DNA from: UBA9926 sp023261215
GTDB lineage: Bacteria > Pseudomonadota > Gammaproteobacteria > Pseudomonadales > Azotimanducaceae
Assembly (NCBI GenBank): GCA_038136035.1
Contig: JAYPYV010000013.1
Location: 8,449 to 72,448, forward strand
Length of the DNA: 64,000 nucleotides
Direction of reading: 5' to 3'
Below, in pieces: positions 36,830 through 45,679 of the stretch. Positions within the stretch are counted from its first letter, which is position 1. The number at the start of each line of letters is the position of its first letter. Both the position numbers and the translations under genes were made by a program. The notes beneath the pieces were generated by a model, which made no database searches, had not been told where the DNA came from, and saw only the letters and a list, made by a program, of their open reading frames with translations.

Positions 36830-37606
36830 ATGGTGAGGTTAAGTTTGCTCTGGGGCCTGGGTCTCGTCCTGATCCCGCTGATCGCCCTGCAGGGCTGGTG
36901 GGTGAGACGCAAGGCCTTGCGCCTGGGGCCTGCGGACGGCCCCAAGACCGGAACAGTGACTGTGTTGGAAGCCTCAAACGATGCAAGTTCGGCATTGACT
37001 GGGGGGGCGCCAGCGGGCGCGAGGGCGCGCGAGCCGTCTGGCGCTCGACTGCTGGGATTAGGCGATAGCGTGATTGCGGGGGTTGGCATTGAGAACACGG
37101 CCCTGTCCCTCGTGCCACAAGTTGCATTGAGATGGCGTCCGGACACGGTCTCGCATGTGGAGTGGCGGATTAGGGCTGAGGATGGCGCGACCTTAAATGA
37201 TGTGATTCGCCTATTGAACGACGGTGTCGAGGGTCAGTTCGATGTCGTTATTATTTCGGTGGGCGTCAACGATGTGACGCGACTGACATCGCTGGTCAAA
37301 TGGCAATCGTTGCTGATGCTATTGATCGCGCGGTTGAGAGAGCATTCGCCCGATGCAACGTTGGTTTTTTTGATGGTGCCTCCTATGGATCGGTTCCCGA
37401 TGTTGCCTCAGCCGCTCAGGGCGATGCTGGGTATTCGGGCCGCCATGCTCAATCGCGTTCTTGGTTGGGTGATTGGCGCGCACCACGGGGTGATCGGAGT
37501 TGACCTTGCAACTGAATTCGACGCGAGCCTTTTGGCGACCGATGGATATCATCCAAACGCCCGAGCGATTGAGGAGATTGCCGACGTCATCGTTGCCGCG
37601 CTCTAG
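36830..37606 (+). CDS. SGNH/GDSL-type hydrolase, membrane-anchored
   Basis: Protein of 258 residues starting with one membrane helix (LLWGLGLVLIPLIALQG), then a linker and an SGNH hydrolase domain. Block I is LGLGDSVIAGVG with the nucleophilic Ser, block III is ISVGVNDVTRL with Gly and Asn, and block V is DGYHPNARA with the catalytic Asp and His. It probably acts in the periplasm as an esterase or lipase-like enzyme on acyl or acetyl esters. It is isolated from the dienelactone hydrolase by 200 bp on the same strand. Confidence 0.88.
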   Translation: MVRLSLLWGLGLVLIPLIALQGWWVRRKALRLGPADGPKTGTVTVLEASNDASSALTGGAPAGARAREPSGARLLGLGDSVIAGVGIENTALSLVPQVALRWRPDTVSHVEWRIRAEDGATLNDVIRLLNDGVEGQFDVVIISVGVNDVTRLTSLVKWQSLLMLLIARLREHSPDATLVFLMVPPMDRFPMLPQPLRAMLGIRAAMLNRVLGWVIGAHHGVIGVDLATEFDASLLATDGYHPNARAIEEIADVIVAAL

Positions 37607-37808
37607 CCGATGCGGCCACGCTGGGTGCTAGCGTATCAATGCTTGAGCCTGCGCGGTCTCAGGATTATCCTCAAAACGCTTACGAGTGCGTCCGTTAGGT
37701 GTTTAAGAAGGCTTAGATTCGGGCAATCGCAGCACCCATCGACCCACCGTAAGTTGAATGAGTCTGGCCCATTGAGGTTGGCCAACGAACACGAGAGGAG
37801 ATCAAAAT

Positions 37809-38519
37809 ATGGAGCATCGTTACGTAGAGTATGAGGACAATGGCACCTTGCTGGAGGGCTATTTTGTCACCCCGGGCGGGTCCGATCTTCCGTTAATTTT
37901 GGTCGCGCATGACTGGACCGGGCGCAGGCAATACGCCATCGATAAGGCCAATGAAATGGCTGACCGAGGCTATGCTGCCTTCGCCCTAGATATGTATGGC
38001 AAGGGCGTGTTCGGCCGTGATGGCGACGTTGAATACAACAGTAGTCTGATGGGGCCATTTGCGATGGATCGCCTCAAACTGAGGCAGAGAGTGCATGCGG
38101 CCTTGACTGCCGGGCGGGCGCAACCTGAGGTAAACGGACAGCAAGTGGCAGCAATTGGCTACTGTTTTGGTGGGATGTGCGTTCTTGAATTAGCCAGAAG
38201 TGGCGCAGACGTGCTTGGGGTGGTCAGCGTGCATGGGATCTTTAGTCCTGGTGAGGTTGCCAATGAAGCCATGACTTCAAAAGTGCTTTGCCTGCATGGC
38301 CATGATGATCCCATGGTGCCGCCCGAGCAGGTGGTGGCGTTCGAGCAAGAGATGACGGCGGCAGGTGTGGACTGGCAGATGCATGTTTATGGCGCAACGA
38401 CCCATGCTTTCACAAACCCAGGCGCCAACAATCCAGACTTTGGCACGGTTTATTCAGAGCGCGCCAATCGTCGCGCTGATCGATCGACCACCGATTTCTT
38501 TGAGGAAATCTTTAACTAG
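37809..38519 (+). CDS. Dienelactone hydrolase family protein
   Basis: Alpha/beta hydrolase of 236 residues with a GAGGAG ribosome site. The nucleophile elbow is GYCFGG with Cys119, as in true dienelactone hydrolases. The acid follows in HGHDDPMVP (Asp166 or Asp167) and the base is His199 in THAFTNPGA. Classical enzymes open dienelactones from chlorocatechol or protoanemonin routes. Many genomic homologues have other ester or lactone substrates, and no chlorocatechol genes are nearby. Soluble and cytoplasmic. Confidence 0.9.
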   Translation: MEHRYVEYEDNGTLLEGYFVTPGGSDLPLILVAHDWTGRRQYAIDKANEMADRGYAAFALDMYGKGVFGRDGDVEYNSSLMGPFAMDRLKLRQRVHAALTAGRAQPEVNGQQVAAIGYCFGGMCVLELARSGADVLGVVSVHGIFSPGEVANEAMTSKVLCLHGHDDPMVPPEQVVAFEQEMTAAGVDWQMHVYGATTHAFTNPGANNPDFGTVYSERANRRADRSTTDFFEEIFN

Positions 38520-38905
38520 GATTTCAACGCTTGGCGACCTCCAGCATTGAAACGTGAGGACTTCGTCTGGAGAAGATCGCGCCATCCAAGTGCGCTTTGG
38601 ATCGAGCATCATTCGCTCGATGGCTCGGTATTCAACTGAGTCTTTAAAAGGGCTAAAGCAAGGAGGCCACTGTAGTAAGGTCTCCGCGAGGAGACTAGGC
38701 GTTCATCCCAATGCGCATCGCTCGAAAATCTGTCTCGGGCGTCTCGATCGCTTGCGGGGAGAGCGCGCAGGTGGGATCTAGGAGGGCATTCCGCCTCACC
38801 TTGGGATGGAGAGACGGAAGGTCTACGGGTTTTGGATAAGCGTAGCAATAACGCAAGAAAACAGGGTGGGCGGAAGCAGGGGTCCTCGCTGAGACCCCTG
38901 ATGGC
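38520..38905. other. Intergenic region with inverted repeat near NUDIX end
   Basis: This 386-bp gap lies between the convergent dienelactone hydrolase and NUDIX genes and shows no gene. A 7-bp inverted repeat AGGGGTC...GACCCCT (38878-38899) lies just past the NUDIX stop and could act as a terminator stem, though no T-tract follows on either strand. Confidence 0.45.
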
Positions 38906-39448
38906 TCAGAGATGCGGAGGGTTGCCTGTACCCAAAGGCTGAACGGTAAATTCCAACAATCGTTCGTTTCGAAAATGAAAGTAGCCGTCAATACTCTCGC
39001 CGTTCAAAACCTGAGGCAGCCAGTACTGATCGTCTTCCCACATGTCATCCAGTGGCAGGTTGTCCGGTGATGACCAGAGGGGCTTGGCCTCCTTGGTCTC
39101 GATGGGGTCTCCGATCATTTGATCGGTGAGGAAAACATAGACGAGGATGTTGAGGTCCTCTACGTCGCTGAAAAAAAGTCTTGCGACGAGTTGAGGTTCA
39201 GTAGCGATGACTTTCAGTTCTTCTTGCAGTTCGCGTCGTGCGCAGTCTGCAGGTGACTCGTCGGCTTCGATTTTTCCGCCAGGTCCATTGATCTTGCCCC
39301 TACCGATGCCCGTTTTTTTCTCAATCAGCAACACCTGCGCATCACGCACTACAAAAATGAGCGTGGTTCGAAGGTCAGGCGTCCAGGTTGGCCAATCCGT
39401 GGGGGAAGTGAGAGTCGAAGTCATGCGAGGAGCATAGGTCAAGGGCAT
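38906..39448 (-). CDS. NUDIX hydrolase, MTH1-like
   Basis: NUDIX enzyme of 180 residues, possibly 172 if the ATG at 39424 is used. The Nudix box runs from residue 58 to 80 and fits Gx5Ex7REUxEExGU (GGKIEADE...RRELQEEL). Around it, GIGRGKINGPGGK and a C-terminal WSSPDNLPLDDMWEDDQYW with GYFHF resemble human MTH1 (oxidised purine nucleoside triphosphatase) more than bacterial MutT. It probably removes oxidised dNTPs from the nucleotide pool, with Mg2+. The similarity is judged by eye. Confidence 0.85.
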   Translation of the reverse strand: MPLTYAPRMTSTLTSPTDWPTWTPDLRTTLIFVVRDAQVLLIEKKTGIGRGKINGPGGKIEADESPADCARRELQEELKVIATEPQLVARLFFSDVEDLNILVYVFLTDQMIGDPIETKEAKPLWSSPDNLPLDDMWEDDQYWLPQVLNGESIDGYFHFRNERLLEFTVQPLGTGNPPHL

Positions 39449-39571
39449 CTGGAATCAAAGGTTGGATGAACGGTGAATGGGGGTCTTTTAGCTCGGTATC
39501 TATCAAACCCGGGCTTGCCTCAACGCTGAGCCAAGATGGGGTTCTGTGTTCCATTCGGTTTTAATTATTCT

Positions 39572-39816
39572 TCATTTCTTCATTTCTTCATTTCTTCATT
39601 TCTTCATTTCTTCATTTCTTCATTTCTTNNNNNNNNNNNNNNNNNNNNNNNNNNNNNNNNNNNNNNNNNNNNNNNNNNNNNNNNNNNNNNNNNNNNNNNN
39701 NNNNNNNNNNNNNNNNNNNNNNNNNNNNATTTCTTCATTTCTTCATTTCTTCATTTCTTCATTTCTTCATTTCTTCATTTCTTCATTTCTTTGTTTCTTT
39801 GTTTCTTTGTTTCTTT
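39572..39816. repeat. Octamer tandem array ATTTCTTC / TTTGTTTC, interrupted by a 100-N gap
   Basis: Copies of ATTTCTTC run into the gap from the left (about 39572-39628) and out of it on the right (39729-39791), then change to three copies of TTTGTTTC. The gap at 39629-39728 is exactly 100 N, the usual placeholder for a scaffold join, so the array length is unknown. Open frames here encode only FISSFLH-type repeats forced by the period and are not genes. The array lies between the NUDIX gene and rpoH. Confidence 0.9.
39629..39728. other. Assembly gap (100 N)
   Basis: Exactly 100 undetermined bases within an octamer repeat. The same unit occurs on both sides, which is why the assembler could not join the contigs. 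The true spacing, and any gene hidden here, cannot be known. Confidence 0.98.
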
Positions 39817-39882
39817 TTCCTCTTATTCCTTTTTCTCCCCTTGCGCGCTTAGCTATTCACGCGGAGCGAGGCGGTGTTGCGT

Positions 39883-39899
39883 ATGAGAATGATTCTAAT
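39883..39899. promoter_or_regulatory. Fur-box-like palindrome
   Basis: ATGAGAATGATTCTAAT contains AGAAT-G-ATTCT, a perfect inverted repeat that resembles the Fur 7-1-7 core (TGAGAATGATTCTAA). It lies about 190 bp upstream of rpoH and just past the octamer array. Which gene it controls is unclear. Confidence 0.4.
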
Positions 39900-40091
39900 T
39901 TACTGATTTGATTGTAAAAAATATTCAACGCCAACCCTTGAAATCGGAACTTCCTGCTCTTATCTAAGATCTAAGGGTTGAATTGAAAGATTGTATCAAC
40001 ACTGGATATTTAGGGTTTTGAGCGACCGGACGATGTGACCGGTCAAATGCGATTGGCCCGTGAAAAAGGCCAATGAGTAAGGAGAGCCAGG

Positions 40092-40940
40092 ATGGAATTA
40101 ACGGTAAGAACACCATCACTGCCCGCTTTGGCGGCAGATTCTCTATCCCAATACGTCGACGCGGTGTACAGAATCCCGAAAATCGACCGAGACACCGAGG
40201 CGGCGCTCTTTGCCCGTTTTCATGATGACGAAGACTTGGATGCAGCCCGCACGTTGGTCATGGCCCATCTGCGCTATGTGGTCTACGAAGCCAAGCGGTT
40301 TGCGGGTTATGGCTTACCGCTTGAAGATCTCATTCAACAGGGCAACATCGGCCTGATGCATTCCGTTAAACGATTCGAGCCGCATCGTGGCCTTCGCTTG
40401 TTGACCTTTGCTGTCCATTGGATTCGGGCCGAGATTACCGATTTCATTCTAAAGAACTGGCGGCTTGTCAAAGTGGCGACCACCAAAGTCCAGAAAAAGC
40501 TGTTCTTTAATCTTCGTAAGATGACGACATCGCTTGATCAATTGTCGGAGCAAACCATCCAGGACGTCGCTGAGGAATTGCAGGTCCCTACGGCTGACGT
40601 GCGTGAAATGGCGCTGAGGATGCGGGGCATCGATGCGTCGTTCGATGCAATTTCCGACGAGGACTTCTCCGCACCCGAGCGGAGTCTCGTGCTCGAGGGG
40701 GCAGATCCCGCCGAGGTGGTGGAGACTCTGGACGCGCAAGTTCACGAGTCAGCGCGGCTTGCGAGCGCATTTGCCGTTCTGGATGCGAGAAGCCAGGAGA
40801 TCATTCAGAGACGTTGGATGTCTGAAGCAAAGGCAAGTTTGGCTGAATTGGCTGAGGACTTTGGTGTGTCCATTGAACGCGTCCGACAAATCGAGCAGGC
40901 GGCTTTGAAAAAGCTGAGATCGCTGGTCACAACGGATTAA
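40092..40940 (+). CDS. rpoH: RNA polymerase sigma-32 factor (heat shock)
   Basis: Sigma factor of 282 residues, the normal RpoH length. Region 2 carries DLIQQGNIGLMHSVKRF (79-95) and a -10 binding segment with VHWIRAEI. The RpoH box QKKLFFNLR is at residues 134-142, which separates RpoH from other group 3 sigmas. Region 4 has the HTH FGVSIERVRQIEQAALKKLR. It directs heat-shock gene transcription. AAGGAGAG precedes the ATG. The long upstream region with the octamer array and a Fur-like site may carry extra promoters. No ftsX or ftsE, the common neighbours in gammaproteobacteria, adjoin it. Confidence 0.95.
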   Translation: MELTVRTPSLPALAADSLSQYVDAVYRIPKIDRDTEAALFARFHDDEDLDAARTLVMAHLRYVVYEAKRFAGYGLPLEDLIQQGNIGLMHSVKRFEPHRGLRLLTFAVHWIRAEITDFILKNWRLVKVATTKVQKKLFFNLRKMTTSLDQLSEQTIQDVAEELQVPTADVREMALRMRGIDASFDAISDEDFSAPERSLVLEGADPAEVVETLDAQVHESARLASAFAVLDARSQEIIQRRWMSEAKASLAELAEDFGVSIERVRQIEQAALKKLRSLVTTD

Positions 40941-40997
40941 ATCTTTCTCTAGGGTCGCTCTGGCGGTATGGTATTGAGCGTGTCTAAGGAGAGTGCC

Positions 40998-41786
40998 ATG
41001 ACCGACCAATTGATTGCGACTGACCTATCTGAATTCAACGGTCAATCGATCGTTGATGATTTAAATCGACTTTTGCGACTTCGCACCACGCCTATCGGGA
41101 TGAAGATGTTCGCGACCCGAGAGGAGATGGAGGCGATTCCCAAGATTCGTCGCCCTAAACAAGTCCACACCACCGATCAAATCGTCGGACAAGCGAGCCG
41201 CAACGGCTGGACTGTAGGTATCACGATGGAGGACCTCGTCGGTGCCCAGTGCGGCACAGTGATAGGACTTCATCCACGGGATGAAGCCTGGCTCTCGGGC
41301 GATCGCATGGCCGGCGTTTGGTACGAAAACCAATCGGAAGCCGCCAATCATCAAGCAAGTATGGATGTTCTTGAATACGGCCGGTACCAAGCGATGGCCG
41401 TTTCACCGCTGGCTTCAGGCCGACTCGACCCGCCTGACATTTGTTTGATTTACGCAACGCCCGCGCAGATGATTCTCTTTATCAACGGATTGCAGTGGAC
41501 GGGCTTCAAGAAAATGAATTGGGGCTGTGTGGGCGAGTCCTCTTGCGCCGACTCATGGGGACGGGCACTCAAAACAGGCGAGCCAAGCTTGTCTATTCCT
41601 TGCTTCGCCGAGCGACGCTATGGTGGGGTCATGGAGGATGAGCTGTTAATGGCGATTCCACCCTCGTTCTTACCCAAGGTGATTGCTGGCTTGGATGCTT
41701 TAGCTCGCAATGGGCTCAGGTACCCAATCCCAGCCTATGGGGTCATGAACGACGTCCGGGCAGGCATGGGCGTGAGCTACAGCTAA
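40998..41786 (+). CDS. DUF169 family protein
   Basis: Protein of 262 residues. The start was placed at the ATG preceded by TAAGGAG. DUF169/COG2043 features are RTTPIGMKMF near the N-terminus, an AQCGTVIGL segment, and the Cys pattern in GCVGESSCADSW plus IPCFAERRYGG. Conserved cysteines suggest a metal- or redox-related function, but no activity is established to my knowledge. It follows rpoH by 57 bp and may be read from the same transcript. Cytoplasmic, no membrane segments. Confidence 0.83.
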   Translation: MTDQLIATDLSEFNGQSIVDDLNRLLRLRTTPIGMKMFATREEMEAIPKIRRPKQVHTTDQIVGQASRNGWTVGITMEDLVGAQCGTVIGLHPRDEAWLSGDRMAGVWYENQSEAANHQASMDVLEYGRYQAMAVSPLASGRLDPPDICLIYATPAQMILFINGLQWTGFKKMNWGCVGESSCADSWGRALKTGEPSLSIPCFAERRYGGVMEDELLMAIPPSFLPKVIAGLDALARNGLRYPIPAYGVMNDVRAGMGVSYS

Positions 41787-41812
41787 CTCGAAATGAGCCA
41801 GAGCTTGATACG

Positions 41813-42202
41813 ATGACGAAAAGTTCGATCGCCTGCTGGAACTGTGGCGAATCTTGCGATGAACCCTTGCCCTTATCCCGTCACGCGGCTTGCCAGCATT
41901 GCTTTGAGATGCTGCATTGCTGCTTGATGTGTCGACACTTTGACCCACATCAAAGACCCGCTTGTCAGCACGATCTGGCTGACCCGCCGCGAGAGAGTGA
42001 CAGTGCTAATTTTTGCGATTTTTTGACGCCAAGGCGCGGTCTACAAGGGCGTCAATCTGCGCGCGATCAGAAGGCATCAGCCAAACTCTCGGCACTGTTT
42101 GGCGATGCGCCCGAGATCGAGGATGAAGCTGACCTGGATGCTGACGATCAATCGAGCAGCGCTGAGCGGCAATTACAGAATTTGTTTGGTGATGATGATT
42201 GA
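41813..42202 (+). CDS. Cys-rich small protein with LFGD repeats
   Basis: Protein of 129 residues. The N-terminal half has CWNCGESC, CQHCFEMLHCCLMCRHF and PACQHD, together at least ten Cys and several His, which is a likely zinc-binding unit. The C-terminal half is acidic and low complexity and contains two copies of an LxxLFGD motif (LSALFGD and LQNLFGDDD at the end). I believe it belongs to a conserved hypothetical family in gammaproteobacteria, but I know no function. The repeated acidic-hydrophobic motif may be a protein-binding peptide. It starts 26 bp after the DUF169 gene. Confidence 0.75.
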   Translation: MTKSSIACWNCGESCDEPLPLSRHAACQHCFEMLHCCLMCRHFDPHQRPACQHDLADPPRESDSANFCDFLTPRRGLQGRQSARDQKASAKLSALFGDAPEIEDEADLDADDQSSSAERQLQNLFGDDD

Positions 42203-42255
42203 CAAGCCCAAGGCGCGGTCACGATCACTTGTCTTTTTGTTTCAAGGTGTGCGGT

Positions 42256-43446
42256 TTAGATCACCCCTTCATGCTTCCACGTCTCGATGTCGGTGTCTGA
42301 AAAACCCAGGGATTCCAAAATAGCATCCGAGTCCGCGCCGAGTGCTGGCGAGGGCGACTGGATTCGGGGTCCATCCACATTGGCAATGTAGCCGCTCGTG
42401 ACCACGTGCACCGTCTCTCCGGCTTGTTCAATGGCTTGCACCACGCCGCGGGTTGCAAGTTGAGGGTCCTTCAGAACCGCCGGCAAATCGCGCACCTCAG
42501 CCACGGGAATGCCTCGCTTGGCTAAGGCTTCAAGCCAAGATTGCGTGGATGCCTCGCGAAGCGCCTGCGCGCAATAGTCGCTCACAGTCTCAGCATGCTC
42601 TGCTCGCTCTTGAGGGGTTCTGAACCCCATCTCGGACAGTTGCTCGCGCTTGCCAAAGGCATCAAACAAGGCCTCCACCTGGTTTTGCCTTAAGGCTGTG
42701 ACTTGAATGAAGCCATCTTGTGTTGAGAAGACATCCGCTGTGGGCTGCCCAGTGGGTGAGGCGTTGCCTTGGAGCGGGTTCAACTGACCTTGGTTTTTGT
42801 AGTTGCTGATTTGAGCGGCTTGGAGCACGAGTGCCGTGTCCATCATAGCGAGGTCAAGATATTGCCCTTCGCCGGAGATCGCCTTGCGGTGGAGGGCGCT
42901 CGCGATCGCAAATGCGGCATGCATCGCAGTTGACATGTCCACGGGCATAAAGCCGGTGCGGGTGGGCCCTGTGGATGGGTGCCCATTTTGGGACATCATC
43001 CCCGAGGCGGCTTGGATGGCGCCATCGTAGGCGGCTTCCCCCGCCTTTGGGCCGGTTTGCCCATAGCCTGAGATCGAGCAATAGATCAGGTCGGGCTTAA
43101 TTGCTTGAAGCGTTTCAAAACCAAACCCCAGTTTGTCCATTGTTCCGGCTTTGAAGTTTTCCACCACCACATCAGCGGTGGCGACCAGGGCAGTGACAAT
43201 GCGCGAGGCCTCGGGGTGTTTCAAGTTCAGCGTCAGGCTGCGCTTGTTTAGATTCATGGTCAGAAAAGAGGGCGAGGGCTTCCCATCATCAGATGCGTTC
43301 ATCAGCCCGCGGGTCTGATCCCCGGTTTCGGGTTGTTCGATTTTGATGACGTCCGCGCCCAGCAGTGCAAGTTGCATGACCGCAAATGGCCCCGCAAACA
43401 CTTGTGTGAAATCGATGATTCTGACGCCTTCAAATGCTTGGCTCAT
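42256..43446 (-). CDS. CaiB/BaiF-type (family III) CoA transferase
   Basis: CoA-transferase of 396 residues. The start was placed at the ATG of MSQAFEGVRI, overlapping the upstream ligase stop as ATGA. Typical blocks are DFTQVFAGPF, LGADVIKIEQPETGD, DVVVENFKAG, ISGYGQTGP and DGAIQAASG, and the catalytic Asp is Asp170 (GFMPVDMST). These dimeric enzymes move CoA between carboxylic acids. Coupling to an acyl-CoA ligase suggests a two-enzyme system for activating or exchanging an unknown carboxylate. Confidence 0.9.
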   Translation of the reverse strand: MSQAFEGVRIIDFTQVFAGPFAVMQLALLGADVIKIEQPETGDQTRGLMNASDDGKPSPSFLTMNLNKRSLTLNLKHPEASRIVTALVATADVVVENFKAGTMDKLGFGFETLQAIKPDLIYCSISGYGQTGPKAGEAAYDGAIQAASGMMSQNGHPSTGPTRTGFMPVDMSTAMHAAFAIASALHRKAISGEGQYLDLAMMDTALVLQAAQISNYKNQGQLNPLQGNASPTGQPTADVFSTQDGFIQVTALRQNQVEALFDAFGKREQLSEMGFRTPQERAEHAETVSDYCAQALREASTQSWLEALAKRGIPVAEVRDLPAVLKDPQLATRGVVQAIEQAGETVHVVTSGYIANVDGPRIQSPSPALGADSDAILESLGFSDTDIETWKHEGVI

Positions 43447-44966
43447 GAGGCTTGCTCCCAATACTTATCTTTGAGAAGTCGCTTATAAAGCTTCCCCGTT
43501 GGGTGGCGCGGGAGCTCAGCCATAAAATCGACGGATCTCGGGCATTTGATGTGTGAAATTTGGGATCGCGCGTACGCGATGAGTTCGCTCTCCAATGCGC
43601 TGCCTGCGTCGCGCATATCAACCGGCTGAACAACCGCTTTGACTTCTTCGCCGAACTCCACGTTCGGCACCCCGAAGACCGCGACATCGGCCACTTTCGG
43701 ATGCGTGATCAAGACGTTCTCTGCTTCCTGTGGGTAGATGTTGACGCCGCCAGAAATAATCATGAATGACTTGCGGTCGGTTAGAAACAAGTAACCTTCG
43801 TCATCCACGTAACCGATATCACCGAGTGTAGACCAGCCGTTCTCACTATAGGACCCTTTGGTCTTCTCCTCATCATTTAAGTAAACGAATTGGCCTCCGC
43901 CTTCAAAGTAAACACCGCCAGTCTCGCCGGTGCTGACTTCTTGCCCCTCGTCATCGAGAATGTGGAGCGTGCAGCCAGGGCTCGCCTGACCTACGGAGCC
44001 TGGATGTTTGAGCCAATCTTCTGATGTGATGAACGTGGATCCATTGCCTTCCGTCCCCGCGTAGTACTCGTAGATGATGGGCCCCCACCACTCGATCATT
44101 TGATGTTTGATCGTGATCGGGCAGGGTGCCGCGGCATGGACGGCGTAGCGGTGATGTTGCCCCTTGAGTTGTGCTTTTTGTTCTTCTGGTAGCTTTAGCA
44201 TCCGGACGAACATGGTCGGGACCCACTGGCTGTGCGTGATCTGAAAACGATCGATGTGCTCAAGGGCGAGCGCCTCGTTGAACTGCTCCATCACGACCAA
44301 TTTGCCGCCAAATCGGAGGACATTCATTGTGAAACCAAGCGGCGCCGCGTGGTAGAGCGGTGCTGGCGACAAATAAATCGTGCTCTCATCGAACTCATAC
44401 CGCGTCTGGGCGCTCATAAAATAGGGAATCGGATCCCCAAACGCCTCAGGTGGCAATGGCTTTTTGACGCCCTTCGGGCGGCCGGTAGTGCCTGAGCTAT
44501 ATAGCAGGCTTTGACCACACGACTCATCGTCGATGCGATCGGTCGGGAATTTCTTCAGAGCGTCCAACAAGGACGCGGCGTGGGTTGATGACCCGTCGAG
44601 CATGTAGCAGGCTGGTGAATGACTGAGGTGGGGCGCGAGCGCTTCAAACTGGTCTTGTAAATGTGCGGAGGTGATTACCACTTTTGCACCACAGTCATTC
44701 ACAATGTACTCCACTTCAGCGGGTTGCAATCGATAGCTGATCGCCGTGAAGTAAAGGCCAGCTCGAAATGCACCCCAGCAGATCGCTAGAAAGTAGGGAT
44801 GATTCTCGATGCAAAGCGCGATGCCATCGCCTCGAGCCAGTCCGTGACTACGACACAAATGCGCGAATTGGTTTGAAAAGGCTTCAAGTTCGCCGTAGGT
44901 GATCTGCTGTTGGCTGCCCGCCATCTCGATCGCAATGCGGTTGGGGTCATAATGACCAGGGTACAT
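43443..44966 (-). CDS. AMP-dependent acyl-CoA synthetase
   Basis: ANL-superfamily ligase of 507 residues. The phosphate-binding P-loop is LLYSSGTTGRPKGVKK (residues 154-169), followed by the A5 motif YYAGTEGNG, the A7 GDIGYVDDEGYL and A8 DRKSFMIISGG, and the catalytic Lys in PTGKLYKRLLKDK near the C-terminus. It activates a carboxylic acid to acyl-CoA with ATP. AGGAGA precedes the ATG, and the stop overlaps the CoA-transferase start. The substrate-binding pocket residues do not let me name the acid. A medium-chain or aromatic acid ligase is the broad guess. Confidence 0.91.
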   Translation of the reverse strand: MYPGHYDPNRIAIEMAGSQQQITYGELEAFSNQFAHLCRSHGLARGDGIALCIENHPYFLAICWGAFRAGLYFTAISYRLQPAEVEYIVNDCGAKVVITSAHLQDQFEALAPHLSHSPACYMLDGSSTHAASLLDALKKFPTDRIDDESCGQSLLYSSGTTGRPKGVKKPLPPEAFGDPIPYFMSAQTRYEFDESTIYLSPAPLYHAAPLGFTMNVLRFGGKLVVMEQFNEALALEHIDRFQITHSQWVPTMFVRMLKLPEEQKAQLKGQHHRYAVHAAAPCPITIKHQMIEWWGPIIYEYYAGTEGNGSTFITSEDWLKHPGSVGQASPGCTLHILDDEGQEVSTGETGGVYFEGGGQFVYLNDEEKTKGSYSENGWSTLGDIGYVDDEGYLFLTDRKSFMIISGGVNIYPQEAENVLITHPKVADVAVFGVPNVEFGEEVKAVVQPVDMRDAGSALESELIAYARSQISHIKCPRSVDFMAELPRHPTGKLYKRLLKDKYWEQAS

Positions 44967-45070
44967 AGCGTGTCTCCTCGCGTTCTAGCGTGGGCCAAGG
45001 GGTTGAGCGGCTCGGGCAAACAGTGCCGAACACCGCCAACTTCTAGCCTCTTTGAGCCTCTTTTCTGGAA

Positions 45071-45679
45071 TCAAGTCTCAATGCCTTTGATGAAGGCGGG
45101 TCTGGCTTCAAGTCGGGCAATATAAGCCTTCAAATTGGCGTAGTCGTCGGGTACACACCCCAATCGATTTGACATAAAAACCGCGTGGCCAAGCATGATG
45201 TCAGCGCCAGAAAAGGACCCTGCAAAGTAATCAACATTCGCCAGGCGTTCATCAACGGGCGCAAGGGCACGGGTCAAAAGCTTTTGGGCTTGGCCCAAAG
45301 CCTCTGCATTTTGCCTTTCGGGCGGCAGTAAGAGGGTTTGCACCACGATCGTGTTCACTGGGGGCATCACCATACCCTCGCAGTAATGGAGCCATTGCAG
45401 ATAAGCGGGGTATTCTGCACTGTCTTTGCTCGGCTTAAGCGCGCCATCGCTGTGTCGCTCAATGAGATATTCCACAATCGCTCCCGATTCCCACAGGGTG
45501 ATGTCGCCATCCTCGAGAACCGGTACACGACCCAGCGGGTGTCTTGCGCGGTGCGCGTCAGACTTCAAATCCTCAGGGTGAAACCGCATCGCATTGAGTT
45601 CATAAGGTAGCCCAAGCTCTTCAAGGAGCCAGACGATCCGGCCGGCTCGGGAATTGGGTGCATGATGAAGTTTTAGCAT
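45071..45679 (-). CDS. Glutathione S-transferase
   Basis: Cytosolic GST of 202 residues. The thioredoxin-like N-terminal domain has HHAPNSRAGRIVWLLEELG with the Ser region expected for glutathione activation, then HPLGRVPVLEDGD, the cis-Pro loop, and WESGAIVEYL, the GSH-binding Ser. The alpha-helical C-terminal domain has SGADIMLGHAVF with the conserved folding Asp. It may conjugate or reduce electrophiles. It ends 104 bp upstream of the ligase-transferase pair on the same strand, so co-transcription is possible. Confidence 0.9.
   Translation of the reverse strand: MLKLHHAPNSRAGRIVWLLEELGLPYELNAMRFHPEDLKSDAHRARHPLGRVPVLEDGDITLWESGAIVEYLIERHSDGALKPSKDSAEYPAYLQWLHYCEGMVMPPVNTIVVQTLLLPPERQNAEALGQAQKLLTRALAPVDERLANVDYFAGSFSGADIMLGHAVFMSNRLGCVPDDYANLKAYIARLEARPAFIKGIET

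Noticed and set aside
39536..39911. Open frames encoding FISSFLH repeats across the N gap
   Set aside because: They result from the 8-bp repeat being read in several frames and span 100 unknown bases. No real protein features are present.
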